In this document: positions 26,757 through 34,673 of the stretch, in pieces
Layout: every line of letters begins with the position of its first letter
Position numbering within the stretch: position 1 is the first letter of the stretch
Assembly: GCA_947447825.1 (NCBI GenBank)
Contig: CANFLL010000037.1
Coordinates: 1-38,180, forward strand
From: Chitinophagaceae bacterium
Lineage (GTDB): Bacteria > Bacteroidota > Bacteroidia > Chitinophagales > Chitinophagaceae
Direction of reading: 5' to 3'
DNA length: 38,180 nucleotides
Translations under genes and position numbers: made by a program
The notes under the pieces: generated by a model
The model's database searches: none
The model's input: the letters and a program-made list of their open reading frames with translations, nothing else
Told to the model about the DNA's origin: nothing

Positions 26757-27020
26757 TATAATATGGTTTGCCCACCTTGTAACGCAACAAGCCATTCAAA
26801 CCACGTGGTTTGATGGCATCGTAACGCAACAAAGGGTACAAACCATGTAGTTAAGCTACCTCGTAACAAACCTATACGCCTTAACTACGTGGTTAATACA
26901 CCTCGTAACGGAACAATACACCTAAACCACGTGGTTAAACCTAGTAAGAACGCAACAAGGTACCTTAACCACGTGGTTTGTATGGCTTGTTGCGTTACGA
27001 CTAGGCTCAACCACTTACTT
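26757..27020. repeat. Phased 42-bp array of CACGTG-centred palindromes alternating with CGTAACGCAACAA boxes
   Basis: The palindrome AACCACGTGGTT and variants start at 26799, 26841, 26883, 26925 and 26967, exactly 42 bp apart. Degenerate half-sites sit at the two positions where the period predicts more copies (26757 and 27009). Between them, boxes of the TCGTAACGCAACAA type start at 26777, 26819, 26861 (diverged), 26903 and about 26945. A sixth at 26987-27000 is the reverse complement, TTGTTGCGTTACGA. Box and palindrome centres are 21 bp apart, two helical turns. Spacers between them vary in sequence but not length. The array lies between the LytS kinase and the FG-GAP/IPT surface protein, upstream of both. 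An ORF running through it (26889-27089) is not considered real. Confidence 0.85.
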
Positions 27021-27365
27021 TATGGTTATCCGCAAATATTTATGCCATTAATTGTATTGCTTCTATCCACTGTTAAAATCATTACCTAGTTCGGGCAAGT
27101 GCTTCATACCACTGTAGGTTTATGTATTGGTTTAAAGCAAGTGTTTTTATAGCAAAGAGAATTAGGTAGCGGACGATTGTAGTTGTTTTGTATGGGTAGT
27201 ATTATCTGAATCAGGATTAATGGGATTAAAGGATGTGTAGGAATGGTAGGGTATTAAATTGTTCTAGTCTTTTTAACCTACAAATCCTAATTCAGACAAC
27301 TTTATCTATCAATAATTAGTAATATTGCAAAAATAATTCATTTCTGAACCGTTCAATTATCATTT
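27021..27365. other. Leader region of the FG-GAP/IPT protein gene
   Basis: This 345-bp non-coding region holds the inverted-repeat element at 27205-27296. A poor -7 candidate (TAATATTG, about 27320-27327) lies some 40 bp before the ATG at 27366. No clear Shine-Dalgarno sequence is present. Confidence 0.4.
27205..27296. repeat. Inverted-repeat element with TCTGAATCAGGATT arms
   Basis: TCTGAATCAGGATT (27205-27218) and AATCCTAATTCAGA (27283-27296) pair at 13 of 14 positions. An inner pair TGTAGG/CCTACA (27236-27241, 27277-27282) continues the dyad. Within the left half GGATTAATGGGATTAAAGGA is a series of GGATTAA-like repeats. It resembles the palindromic repeats often scattered between Bacteroidota genes and ends 69 bp before the surface-protein start. 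Confidence 0.6.
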
Positions 27366-30300
27366 ATGAGACTTTTAAGATTAAAATATTTAGTAGTCAT
27401 TCTTATACAACTTCTTTTATCAAAAATTAATGCACAAACACCATCTATCACATCCGTTAAGCCAACAAGTGGACCAATAGGAACAAGGGTAACAATTAAA
27501 GGAACAAATTTTAGTGCCATCAGTAGCAACAATACTGTTTACTTTGGAGCTGTAAAAGCAAAGATTGTTTCAGGAAGTGACACATCATTAATTGTGTCTT
27601 CACCATCGGGAGCAACTTGCCAACCCATTTCAGTGACAGCTAATGGATTAACTGCCTATTCTTCTACACCGTTTATAACAACCTTCGACGGTGCTGCTGG
27701 TCAAAAAATCTCTGCAGCTGTTTTCAATAGAAAAATAGATTTCTCTGGTTCTAATCATTCCCATGAAGCAATTGCTGATATAGATGGAGATGGAAAACCT
27801 GATATTATTTCGACTTCGGGAGGCATCTCGATATATAGAAATATGGGAACAGATGGCATTATTGATACAAATACGTTTAAAACCCATATTGACTCAACAA
27901 TAGATGGCACCAATCCCCAATTACCACTTATATCCGATATTGATGGGGATGGCAAACTTGATATTCTAGTAACTTATTATGATGGTATTGCCATTTTTAA
28001 AAACACATCTAGTGTTGGTAATATTTCATTTGCACCAAAAAAGGTTATCATTATGCCTCAAGACCCATCTACATCGGCAGTTGCTGATATAGATGGGGAT
28101 GGGAAACCAGATATCATTGTAGCAAGTTATTATTGGAAAAATAAAACTAACTACATGTCAATTTTCAGAAACACCTCTACTGTTGGAAATGTTTCTTTTG
28201 ATACTGCTGTTAACTTTTTTTATCCATCTTTACCAGGCCGTGATGGAAATTTTAATTTGGCTATTGCAGATATTGATGGTGATGGAAAGTTAGATATAGC
28301 CTTAAATGCTTTTGATTCTATTAATTTCTATAAAAACGTTTCTACTTCTGGAAGCATTACCAATTCATCTCTAAGTAAGAGATTGGGAATTCGTTACAAT
28401 TTTGCAGGGTCTTTATCTTTTAATGATTTAGATGGTGATGGCAAAGCTGAAATGATAGCAACTAGTTGTTGTGGTATTTCTACCATCTTAATTTATAAAA
28501 ACCAAGCTGTTTTAGGTGAAATTACTGATTCATCTTTTGCCAGTCCAGTGTCATTTAAATATCCCCCTGCTATTACTTACTCTTTATCTAACATACCCAT
28601 AAGTGATATAGATGGTGATGGCAAACCAGATATAGTATTTAGTGCAGATACCAGTAGAATTGTGATTTTACAGAATACCACTACAAAGGGGGTGATAGAT
28701 AATACATCATTTGCTTCTGTAACCAATATTAAAATGGTTTATGGTACTGGTAGCTTGGCAGTAGGAGATTTAGATGCCGATGGCAAACCTGAAATAGTAT
28801 TTTCAGATGGTGGGGCAATAGCAATTATTAAGAATATTATTAAACCGAGATTACAGCCAGTAATTACTTCTTTTAGCCCAACCAAAGCAAAAGCTGGTGG
28901 TATTGTAATAATTCATGGAAACTCTTTTACAGATGCGACATCTGTAAGTTTTGGTGGCACTTTAGCGAATAGTTTCAAAATTTTAGATGACAGTACAATA
29001 ATTGCAATTGTAGGCAATGGTTCGAGTGGTAGTATAAAAGTTTCTACAATTGATAGGTCTGATAGTTTTGGTAGTTTTATTTTTCAATTGCCCACCAAAC
29101 CAACAATTACTTCTTTCTCACCTCAATCAGGAAAGGCTGGCACTAAGGTCACCATTTACGGAAGTTCATTTGCAGGAGCATCAGCAGTAAGCTTTGGAGG
29201 AATAAACGCAAGTAGTTTTAGTGTAATAGGTGACAGTGTTATTATTGCAGTGGTAGATAGTGGTGCAAGTGGTAGTGTTAGTGTTACAACTATATCTGGA
29301 ATAGATAGTTTAGGTGGTTTTATATTCACCTTACCTCCAAGACCTACTATCACCTCCTTTACACCCATCACTGCAACAATTGGCACAAAAGTTACCATAC
29401 AGGGTAGTTACTTTACAAATGCAACATCCGTGAGTTTTGGTGGCACTGCTGCCAAAAGTTTTACATTACTAAATGATAGTACCATTACTGCAATAGTAGG
29501 TAGTGGTGCAAGTGGTAGTGTTAGTGTTACAACGATATCTGGAGTGGATAGCTTAAGTGGATTTATATTTCACTTGCCTCCAAAACCTACTATCATTTCT
29601 TTTTCGCCCACAACTGCAACTATTGGCACATTAGATACAATTCGTGGTAACGCATTTAAAAAAGCTATCTCTGTAAGTTTTGGTGGCATAGCCGCCAAGA
29701 GCTTTAAAATATTAAATGATAGCACTATTACTGCCATAGTAGATAGTTGCACAAGTGGTAGTGTTAGTGTAGCAAATGCGTATGGTGTAGATAGCTTGGG
29801 TGGGTTTACTTACGTTTATGTACCTTTTGTTTATATACCTGATGCTAATTTTAAGGCTTGGGTATTGGCAAAAGTACCACACCAAACAAGTACTATTGGT
29901 ATCACCTATGCTGAAGCAGCAGCATGTAAAATAAAAATAAATATTGGATCACGAAAAATTACAAACCTAGTGGGGATAGAGGCATTTACAAGCATTGATT
30001 CCTTGTTTTGCGCACAAAACAACCTAACGAATTTTGATGTTTCTAAAAACACAGCACTTAGATATTTGAATTGCTCTATCAATGCGATAACGGGTGTGGA
30101 TGTTTCTAAAAACACAGCACTTATTTATTTAAATTGCTCTACAAATAAGTTGACGAGTGTGGATGTAACTAAAAATGCAGCACTCGTTTATTTGCATTGT
30201 GATGGAAATAGTTTAACAAGTGTGGATGTATCGAATAATCGAGCACTTTCTTATTTGTATTGTGAAAAAAATAAAATAACAAGTGTAGATGTAACAAAGA

Positions 30301-31079
30301 ATTTGGCACTTACTCGTTTAGAGTGTTATACTAATAGAATAACAAGTTTAGACGTATCAAACAATCCACTTCTTTGGATTCTTAGATGCAATGAAAACTA
30401 CTTGCCTTATTTGGATGTATCAAAAAATACAGCACTTATTGATATGGAGTGTGGTACCAACCCATTAACTTGTATACAAGTAGCAGACACTAACTATGCA
30501 AAAGCAACCTTCCATAAAGATTCTACTGCCAGGTTTAGCACTAATTGCGGCAATTTGCCCGTTACCCTATTATCGTTTGAAGCAAATACGCTAAACAACA
30601 AGATATCATTAAAATGGTCTTCAGTCACCGAGCTAAACACTAGCTACTTTATCATACAAAAAAGTACTGATGGTAGTTCCTTTACAGATAAAGGCACAGT
30701 AAACGCAATAGGAATTGGGGCAAATAGTTATAGTTTTACAGATGCAACACCAACTCCTGGAATTAACTATTACCGTTTAAAGATGATAGATAAAGATGGA
30801 AGTTTTAGTTACAGCAAGGTGGTATCTGTTCAATTGATAATTGATAATTATCAATTATCAATTACTCCTAATCCAGCTAAGGATAAAGTTAATGTGAAGG
30901 GTAATCATATAGTTTCTGTTAAGGTTATTGATAATTTGGGTAGGGTGCTAAGGAATATTTCTTTTAGGGATGCATGTAACCCTGTATTAACTTTAACTGG
31001 AATTCCTACTGGATTCTATCATTTACATGTGCAAACTACTGATGGAAAGGTGAGTGGAGTGGGGCTTGTGATTGATTGA
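27366..31079 (+). CDS. Secreted FG-GAP/IPT/leucine-rich-repeat protein with type A T9SS sorting domain
   Basis: The protein has 1237 residues. After a signal peptide (MRLLRLKYLVVILIQLLLSK) come, in order: one IPT/TIG domain (about 28-110); seven FG-GAP/VCBS calcium-binding repeats of the DIDGDGKPDI type (about 133-495), expected to form a propeller; four IPT domains (about 498-815); about eight leucine-rich-like repeats of 21 residues (TSVDVSKNTALIYLNCSTNK; about 861-1038); an Fn3-like domain (about 1063-1158); and a type A T9SS C-terminal domain (ITPNPAKDKVNV ... GFYHLHVQT). It is exported and probably anchored at the cell surface. The acidic DxDGDG loops imply calcium binding; the ligand is unknown. 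IPT repeats 3 and 4 share near-identical DNA. A good terminator follows. Confidence 0.92.
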   Translation: MRLLRLKYLVVILIQLLLSKINAQTPSITSVKPTSGPIGTRVTIKGTNFSAISSNNTVYFGAVKAKIVSGSDTSLIVSSPSGATCQPISVTANGLTAYSSTPFITTFDGAAGQKISAAVFNRKIDFSGSNHSHEAIADIDGDGKPDIISTSGGISIYRNMGTDGIIDTNTFKTHIDSTIDGTNPQLPLISDIDGDGKLDILVTYYDGIAIFKNTSSVGNISFAPKKVIIMPQDPSTSAVADIDGDGKPDIIVASYYWKNKTNYMSIFRNTSTVGNVSFDTAVNFFYPSLPGRDGNFNLAIADIDGDGKLDIALNAFDSINFYKNVSTSGSITNSSLSKRLGIRYNFAGSLSFNDLDGDGKAEMIATSCCGISTILIYKNQAVLGEITDSSFASPVSFKYPPAITYSLSNIPISDIDGDGKPDIVFSADTSRIVILQNTTTKGVIDNTSFASVTNIKMVYGTGSLAVGDLDADGKPEIVFSDGGAIAIIKNIIKPRLQPVITSFSPTKAKAGGIVIIHGNSFTDATSVSFGGTLANSFKILDDSTIIAIVGNGSSGSIKVSTIDRSDSFGSFIFQLPTKPTITSFSPQSGKAGTKVTIYGSSFAGASAVSFGGINASSFSVIGDSVIIAVVDSGASGSVSVTTISGIDSLGGFIFTLPPRPTITSFTPITATIGTKVTIQGSYFTNATSVSFGGTAAKSFTLLNDSTITAIVGSGASGSVSVTTISGVDSLSGFIFHLPPKPTIISFSPTTATIGTLDTIRGNAFKKAISVSFGGIAAKSFKILNDSTITAIVDSCTSGSVSVANAYGVDSLGGFTYVYVPFVYIPDANFKAWVLAKVPHQTSTIGITYAEAAACKIKINIGSRKITNLVGIEAFTSIDSLFCAQNNLTNFDVSKNTALRYLNCSINAITGVDVSKNTALIYLNCSTNKLTSVDVTKNAALVYLHCDGNSLTSVDVSNNRALSYLYCEKNKITSVDVTKNLALTRLECYTNRITSLDVSNNPLLWILRCNENYLPYLDVSKNTALIDMECGTNPLTCIQVADTNYAKATFHKDSTARFSTNCGNLPVTLLSFEANTLNNKISLKWSSVTELNTSYFIIQKSTDGSSFTDKGTVNAIGIGANSYSFTDATPTPGINYYRLKMIDKDGSFSYSKVVSVQLIIDNYQLSITPNPAKDKVNVKGNHIVSVKVIDNLGRVLRNISFRDACNPVLTLTGIPTGFYHLHVQTTDGKVSGVGLVID
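30832..30863. repeat. Perfect 32-bp palindrome inside the coding sequence, before the T9SS domain
   Basis: The stretch is its own reverse complement over 32 bp and consists of AATTGATAATTGATAA and its mirror. It encodes the linker QLIIDNYQLSI between the Fn3-like and sorting domains. Related AATTGATAATT/AATTGACAATT strings occur just after the stop (31070-31092) and at about 33063-33082. Confidence 0.8.
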
Positions 31080-31110
31080 TAATTGACAATTTATAAATGT
31101 TATTAAATGG

Positions 31111-31148
31111 AGTGCAGCATCTAACATTTAGGGCTGCACTTTTTGTTT
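31111..31148 (+). terminator. Rho-independent terminator of the FG-GAP/IPT protein gene
   Basis: AGTGCAGC (31111-31118) and GCTGCACT (31133-31140) form a perfect 8-bp stem with a 14-nt loop, followed by TTTTGTTT. It lies 32 bp after the stop codon. Confidence 0.75.
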
Positions 31149-31191
31149 ACAGCTGATATAAATAGATGTAGTGATTAATAAAGGCTACTTT
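31111..31191 (+). repeat. Flanking duplication, left copy
   Basis: This 80-bp block (terminator stem, T tract, AATAGATGTAGTGATT, ATAAA, CTACT) recurs in similar form at 31902-31980, so copies lie on both sides of the coiled-coil nuclease-like gene. The best-preserved part is AATAGATGT-R-GTGATT-R-ATAAA. Confidence 0.6.
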
Positions 31192-31208
31192 CGTTTCAAA
31201 CAAATGTT

Positions 31209-31841
31209 ATGACAGATAACGAATTGAAGGAATTGGTAGCGGGATTGGCAACTTCTAATGCTGAAAATGCCAAAATGTTTGAGGAAACTAAAATATTGTT
31301 TAAACAGACAGATAAGCAGTTTAAGCAGACAGATAAAAAGATGTTGGAAACGGACAGAATGATTCAGGAAAATGCTGCTGAACTGAGAAAAACGGAAGAG
31401 ATACTCAAAAATTTGGGCATCCATATTGGTGGTATGGCAAATAGTCATGGACAGAGTACAGAGGAATACTTTTATAACTCTTTAGCAGAAAACCCAAGAC
31501 TTGGAAACATTAAATTTGATGAAATAAGTAAAAATCTACATAATAAATTACCCAATCTAGAAGATGAATTTGACATAACCATGTTTAATGGTAATAACAT
31601 CGCATTGATAGAGTGCAAATACAGAGCTAAAGAGGAGGACGTTATTAAACTAATTGAGAAAAAAGTGAACAACTTCAGAACGCTTTTCCCTTTCTATGCA
31701 GACCATACTATTTATTTGGGTATTGCGAGTTTCTCTTTTGATGCGAGGCTTGAAAAGTTTGCAAAAACTAATGGAGTAGCAATCCTCAGACAACAGGGTA
31801 ATGTAGTAGAAATTGAAGCTGATAACTTAAAGGCTTATTAG
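31209..31841 (+). CDS. Coiled-coil protein with PD-(D/E)XK nuclease-like C-terminal domain (DUF3782-like)
   Basis: The protein has 210 residues and is soluble. The N-terminal 80 residues are a charged coiled coil with a direct repeat (FKQTDKQFKQTDKKMLETD). The C-terminal part (about 85-210) has the core EDEFDITMFNGNNIALIECK, where the D of EFDI and the E-x-K of IECKYR have the spacing of a PD-(D/E)XK active site. An alpha/beta segment follows (ADHTIYLGIASFSFDARLEK). Proteins of this build are common in Bacteroidota and cyanobacteria and are presumed nucleases, but the activity is not established for most. A -7-like TACTTTCG lies about 12-19 bp before the ATG, inside the left flanking duplication. 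The flanking duplication could mean that the gene arrived as a unit. Confidence 0.78.
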   Translation: MTDNELKELVAGLATSNAENAKMFEETKILFKQTDKQFKQTDKKMLETDRMIQENAAELRKTEEILKNLGIHIGGMANSHGQSTEEYFYNSLAENPRLGNIKFDEISKNLHNKLPNLEDEFDITMFNGNNIALIECKYRAKEEDVIKLIEKKVNNFRTLFPFYADHTIYLGIASFSFDARLEKFAKTNGVAILRQQGNVVEIEADNLKAY

Positions 31842-31901
31842 TTGAACAAGTTGTATGTACCCCCATCAGAGTGAGGGATGTAAATAATTGAGAATAGATA
31901 A

Positions 31902-31980
31902 AGTGTAGCTCCACTTTCGGGGTAGCTGTTCTTTTTTTATAGTTCAATTAATAGATGTGGTGATTGATAAAACCTACTAT
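31902..31980 (+). repeat. Flanking duplication, right copy
   Basis: AGTGTAGC ... TAGCTG ... TTTTTTT ... AATAGATGTGGTGATTGATA, then AAACCTACT, aligns along its length with 31111-31191. By eye the last 32 positions agree at about 26. The stem-loop part is more diverged. Confidence 0.6.
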
Positions 31981-32215
31981 CTATTACTAAATTACTCCGG
32001 GATTTATATTGTTGTATATGGCTAGCATTTTAAGGGATTCTGCTGCTACTATGGCTTTCTTTGAGTAACCAATACATGACCACTACTATTAATTTGTCCT
32101 ATTCATTTACTTATTTCCATTCTACTACTTATTATTTTTCAAGACCCAACTTAGTAAATGTTCCTTTTTTCGTATCTCATAATGTATAAACTATGGCTTG
32201 TTTATCCATACCTCT

Positions 32216-32223
32216 TACTTTTG
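32216..32223 (+). promoter_or_regulatory. -7 promoter element of sodA
   Basis: TACTTTTG fully matches TAnnTTTG and lies 41 bp before the sodA ATG. A TTG at 32198-32200 is only 15 bp upstream, closer than usual, so the -33 element is unclear. Confidence 0.5.
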
Positions 32224-32264
32224 TGAGCGATAACTTAATTTTTAATTTTTAAAACAATACAATC

Positions 32265-32870
32265 ATGTCATTTACTTTACCAGCATTGCCTTACGCACAC
32301 GATGCTTTAGAACCATTTATTGATGTTACTACCATGCAGATTCACCATGGCAAACACCATCAAGCTTATGTTGATAACCTTAATAAAGCAATCGCTGGAA
32401 CGCCTAACGAAGGAAAAACTATAGAAGAACTAGTGGCTGTTGCAGGTACTATTTCTCCTGCTGTTCGTAATAACGGTGGTGGACATTGGAATCACACTTT
32501 CTTTTGGGAATCTCTTGCCCCAAATGCTGGTGGTGTTCCTACTGGTGCTTTAGGCGATGCAATTACTGCTACGTTTGGTAGTTTTGATGTCTTCAAAGAA
32601 AAGTTTGCTGCTGCTGGTGCTACTCGTTTTGGTAGTGGTTGGGCTTGGCTTTTAGTGAAAGATGGTAAACTAGAAGTAAGTTCTACACCAAACCAAGACA
32701 ATCCTTTGATGGACGTAGCTGAAGTGAAAGGAACGCCAATTTTAGGTGTTGATGTGTGGGAACATGCATACTATTTGAAGTATCAAAACCGTCGTCCTGA
32801 ATATTTGGGTGCTATATGGAACGTTATCAACTGGACAAAAGTTGCAGAACGTTTTGCGGCAGCTAAATAG
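32265..32870 (+). CDS. sodA: Superoxide dismutase, Mn type (Fe/Mn family)
   Basis: This cytoplasmic enzyme of 201 residues converts superoxide to hydrogen peroxide and oxygen. Metal ligands can be placed at H27 (MQIHHGKHH), H77 ([11 protein letters not shown]), D163 and H167 (DVWEHAYY). Gly in the GGGHWNH segment, and a Gln in the NQDNPL loop (Q144), are the pattern of Mn enzymes; iron enzymes carry the Gln before WNH instead. Some Bacteroidota enzymes accept either metal, so a cambialistic enzyme is possible. There is no signal peptide. The gene has its own promoter element and a strong hairpin terminator, so it is monocistronic. The mntR-mntH importer pair elsewhere in the window could supply its metal. 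Confidence 0.96.
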   Translation: MSFTLPALPYAHDALEPFIDVTTMQIHHGKHHQAYVDNLNKAIAGTPNEGKTIEELVAVAGTISPAVRNNGGGHWNHTFFWESLAPNAGGVPTGALGDAITATFGSFDVFKEKFAAAGATRFGSGWAWLLVKDGKLEVSSTPNQDNPLMDVAEVKGTPILGVDVWEHAYYLKYQNRRPEYLGAIWNVINWTKVAERFAAAK

Positions 32871-32905
32871 GAAGTTGTAAGTAATAAGTTATAGGTATTA
32901 AGTCA
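32871..32905. repeat. Micro-repeat after sodA (TAAGTnnTAAGT type)
   Basis: GTTGTAAGTAATAAGTTATA followed by GGTATTAAGTC is a run of degenerate TAAGT copies directly after the sodA stop, like those at 9420-9475. Confidence 0.4.
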
Positions 32906-32981
32906 AGTGAATACTGAGTTTAGCTTTTAACAGCCTAATTCGTTTTGGCTACATTACCAAATAGATTTAAAGATTTATCAT

Positions 32982-33051
32982 AAAGGCATAAAGGATTTCA
33001 CAGGTACATAATTTTAATGTACATACTGTGTTTTCCTTTGTGCCTTTTTTT
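32982..33051 (+). terminator. Long hairpin terminator of sodA
   Basis: A left arm from AAAGGCATAAAGGA through CACAG to GTACAT (32982-33009) pairs with ATGTAC, CTGTG and TCCTTTGTGCCTTT (33017-33047), with small internal mismatches, and is followed by a T tract. It resembles the CTTTGTGCC-type dispersed hairpins elsewhere in the window. Confidence 0.7.
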
Positions 33052-33141
33052 GTTTTTTAGAGTAATAATTGACATTTATCAATTGCCATATCAATAAAAT
33101 ACAGAACTTGCCGCCCAACATAAAACATTAAATTATTACGT

Positions 33142-33747
33142 ATGAAAAAATGTATGATTACCTGCACTTCGTTACTGTTATTGGCGGCTTGTTCCTCTGG
33201 AAACAAAAAAATAATAGTTTATATAAAAGGAAGTAGCACCGTTAATGAAGAAGCAAAAACCATAACAGTTGTTGATGGTAGTGGTAGTGATGAAAAAACT
33301 ATCTCTTACAAAACAGCCGATAAAGTTCAATTGCAAGTGAAAGGATTGGGGGACGATGCATCAGTGCCTATTGACAATAACGGTTTATATATTCTGAATG
33401 CAAAGAATGACACCATCATTGGTAGCTATCAAAACTATGATAGCCCTAAAACAACAACTACTGTAAAAACTCAAGAAGACTTAAAACATGGCATAGATTC
33501 ATTGGTGCAACTTACAGAAGGAAAAAACATTAGTGCTGCAAACCGTAACTTCTACTTACTTCCTAAAACAGCAGTTAAGATATCTGATAATGTGGATGCG
33601 TTTGTAGTTGGTCCATTTCATAAAATGACCTCTGTGGCTAAAGAAGGTGATAAAGCACCTGAAGTTTATCGTTTTTATAGCATAAAAGAAATACGTGAAA
33701 CAATTGCAAAACTTACAGCTTTAACCAAATCAACCAAAGCAAAGTAA
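33142..33747 (+). CDS. Putative lipoprotein of unknown function
   Basis: The protein has 201 residues. The start MKKCMITCTSLLLLAAC carries a lipobox with C17 as the lipidated cysteine, so the mature protein is anchored in the inner or outer membrane and faces the periplasm or surface. After it comes a beta-rich region (IIVYIKGSSTVNEEAKTITV), an NNGLYILNAKNDTIIGSYQN segment typical of small Bacteroidota lipoproteins, and a helical C terminus rich in Lys and Thr (EIRETIAKLTALTKSTKAK). I do not recognise a family. It is a single gene with a bidirectional terminator shared with the convergent rsmE. Confidence 0.85.
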   Translation: MKKCMITCTSLLLLAACSSGNKKIIVYIKGSSTVNEEAKTITVVDGSGSDEKTISYKTADKVQLQVKGLGDDASVPIDNNGLYILNAKNDTIIGSYQNYDSPKTTTTVKTQEDLKHGIDSLVQLTEGKNISAANRNFYLLPKTAVKISDNVDAFVVGPFHKMTSVAKEGDKAPEVYRFYSIKEIRETIAKLTALTKSTKAK

Positions 33748-33767
33748 TTTGTTGTAGACTAATAACG

Positions 33768-33820
33768 AAGAAGCACAAAAAAATTGGCATTTAACTATTG
33801 CAAATTCTTTTGTGCTTCTT
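33768..33820. terminator. Bidirectional terminator between the lipoprotein gene and rsmE
   Basis: AAGAAGCACAAAA (33768-33780) and TTTTGTGCTTCTT (33808-33820) form a perfect 13-bp stem with a 27-nt loop. The plus side is followed by TCTTTTT; on the minus strand the T-richness is in the stem only. It separates two convergent genes. Confidence 0.7.
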
Positions 33821-33845
33821 TCTTTTTAAGCATTCAAATTTAAAC

Positions 33846-34544
33846 TTACCTATTAACCAACAATGCCACTGCCACCATACCTGCCGTTTCAGTGCGTAAG
33901 CGTGTATTCCCTAAAGAGGTTGGTAAATACCCATTTTGCAAAGCCATTTCTATTTCCTTTGGACTAAAATCTCCTTCTGGCCCTATCAAAATCCGAACAT
34001 CATTACTTAATTCCATTTCGGCAATTGTTTGTTTATTGGCGTCCTCACAATGGGCTATGAGTTTTTGAGTATATATTGATGCATTAATCACACTTTCGGC
34101 TTCTGTTGGTTGATGAAGTACTGGAAGCCAAGTTTGTTGGCTTTGAAGCATAGCAGAAATGAGGATATTCTGCATTCTATCAAACCTAAAATGTTGTCTT
34201 TCTGTCCGGTCACATAGTAGAGGAATAATTTCTGAAACCCCCATTTCTGTCGCCTTCTCTAAAAACCATTCTAGTCGGTTTGCATTCTTCAATAACGAAA
34301 TACCTATTGAAACATTTCTGCCTTTCTTCTCAAAGAATGTGCTTTCACTAATCTTTACACCACAGTGTCGTTTATTTGCATCTACAATAATTGCCTTGTG
34401 AAGCAGCCCTTTGCCATCAGTCAGGTGCAAAGGTTCACCCACTTTCATGCGCAGAACTTGAATGCAATGCTTGCTAGTTTCTTCATTCAAAACAATAGAT
34501 CCTTTGGCACCAACGCCTTCTTGATAAAAATATGGTATAGACAT
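33846..34544 (-). CDS. rsmE: 16S rRNA (uracil1498-N3)-methyltransferase
   Basis: This cytoplasmic 232-residue enzyme uses S-adenosylmethionine to methylate N3 of U1498 in 16S rRNA. It shows the N-terminal PUA-like domain (about 1-70; ETSKHCIQVLRMKVGEPLHL) and the SPOUT knot domain. The knot signatures are ILIGPEGDFSPKEIEMA and SLGNTRLRTETAGMVAVALL near the C terminus. The middle block LEWFLEKATEMGVSEIIPLL is equally characteristic. Length is normal. It is a single gene, convergent with the lipoprotein gene. Confidence 0.95.
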   Translation of the reverse strand: MSIPYFYQEGVGAKGSIVLNEETSKHCIQVLRMKVGEPLHLTDGKGLLHKAIIVDANKRHCGVKISESTFFEKKGRNVSIGISLLKNANRLEWFLEKATEMGVSEIIPLLCDRTERQHFRFDRMQNILISAMLQSQQTWLPVLHQPTEAESVINASIYTQKLIAHCEDANKQTIAEMELSNDVRILIGPEGDFSPKEIEMALQNGYLPTSLGNTRLRTETAGMVAVALLVNR

Positions 34545-34641
34545 CCTCTAGGTATGTATAAAAGTAAATTTGATTGTGTATTGAATAAAACGGTTACAAA
34601 TATCTAGAAATTATTAGTAAGAGATTCTACTTATACAAAGC

Positions 34642-34665
34642 GAAAAAGTATCTCACACCATACTT
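34642..34665 (-). terminator. Small terminator of the Rpn-like gene
   Basis: On the minus strand AAGTAT (34665-34660), an 8-nt loop and ATACTT (34651-34646) are followed by TTT, 8 bp past the stop codon. Confidence 0.45.
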
Positions 34666-34673
34666 CTAAGGTT

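Larger units (their letters stand above)
31842..32264. other. Intergenic region, 423 bp, with the right flanking duplication
   Basis: The first half contains the second copy of the 80-bp block (31902-31980). The rest is AT-rich without ORF or RNA gene until the sodA promoter element. The hairpin-forming part of the copy (GTAGCTCC against GGGGTAGC, then TTTTTTT at about 31932) may still terminate transcription. Confidence 0.45.

Noticed and set aside
26757-27020. CRISPR array or canonical parS cluster
   Set aside because: The repeat is a short palindrome plus a second box at fixed phase with no spacer-like uniform design, and the flanks of CACGTG do not match the parS consensus.
26889-27089. 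66-residue ORF in the 42-bp array
   Set aside because: It runs through non-coding repeats, has no family resemblance and no promoter or ribosome-binding signal.
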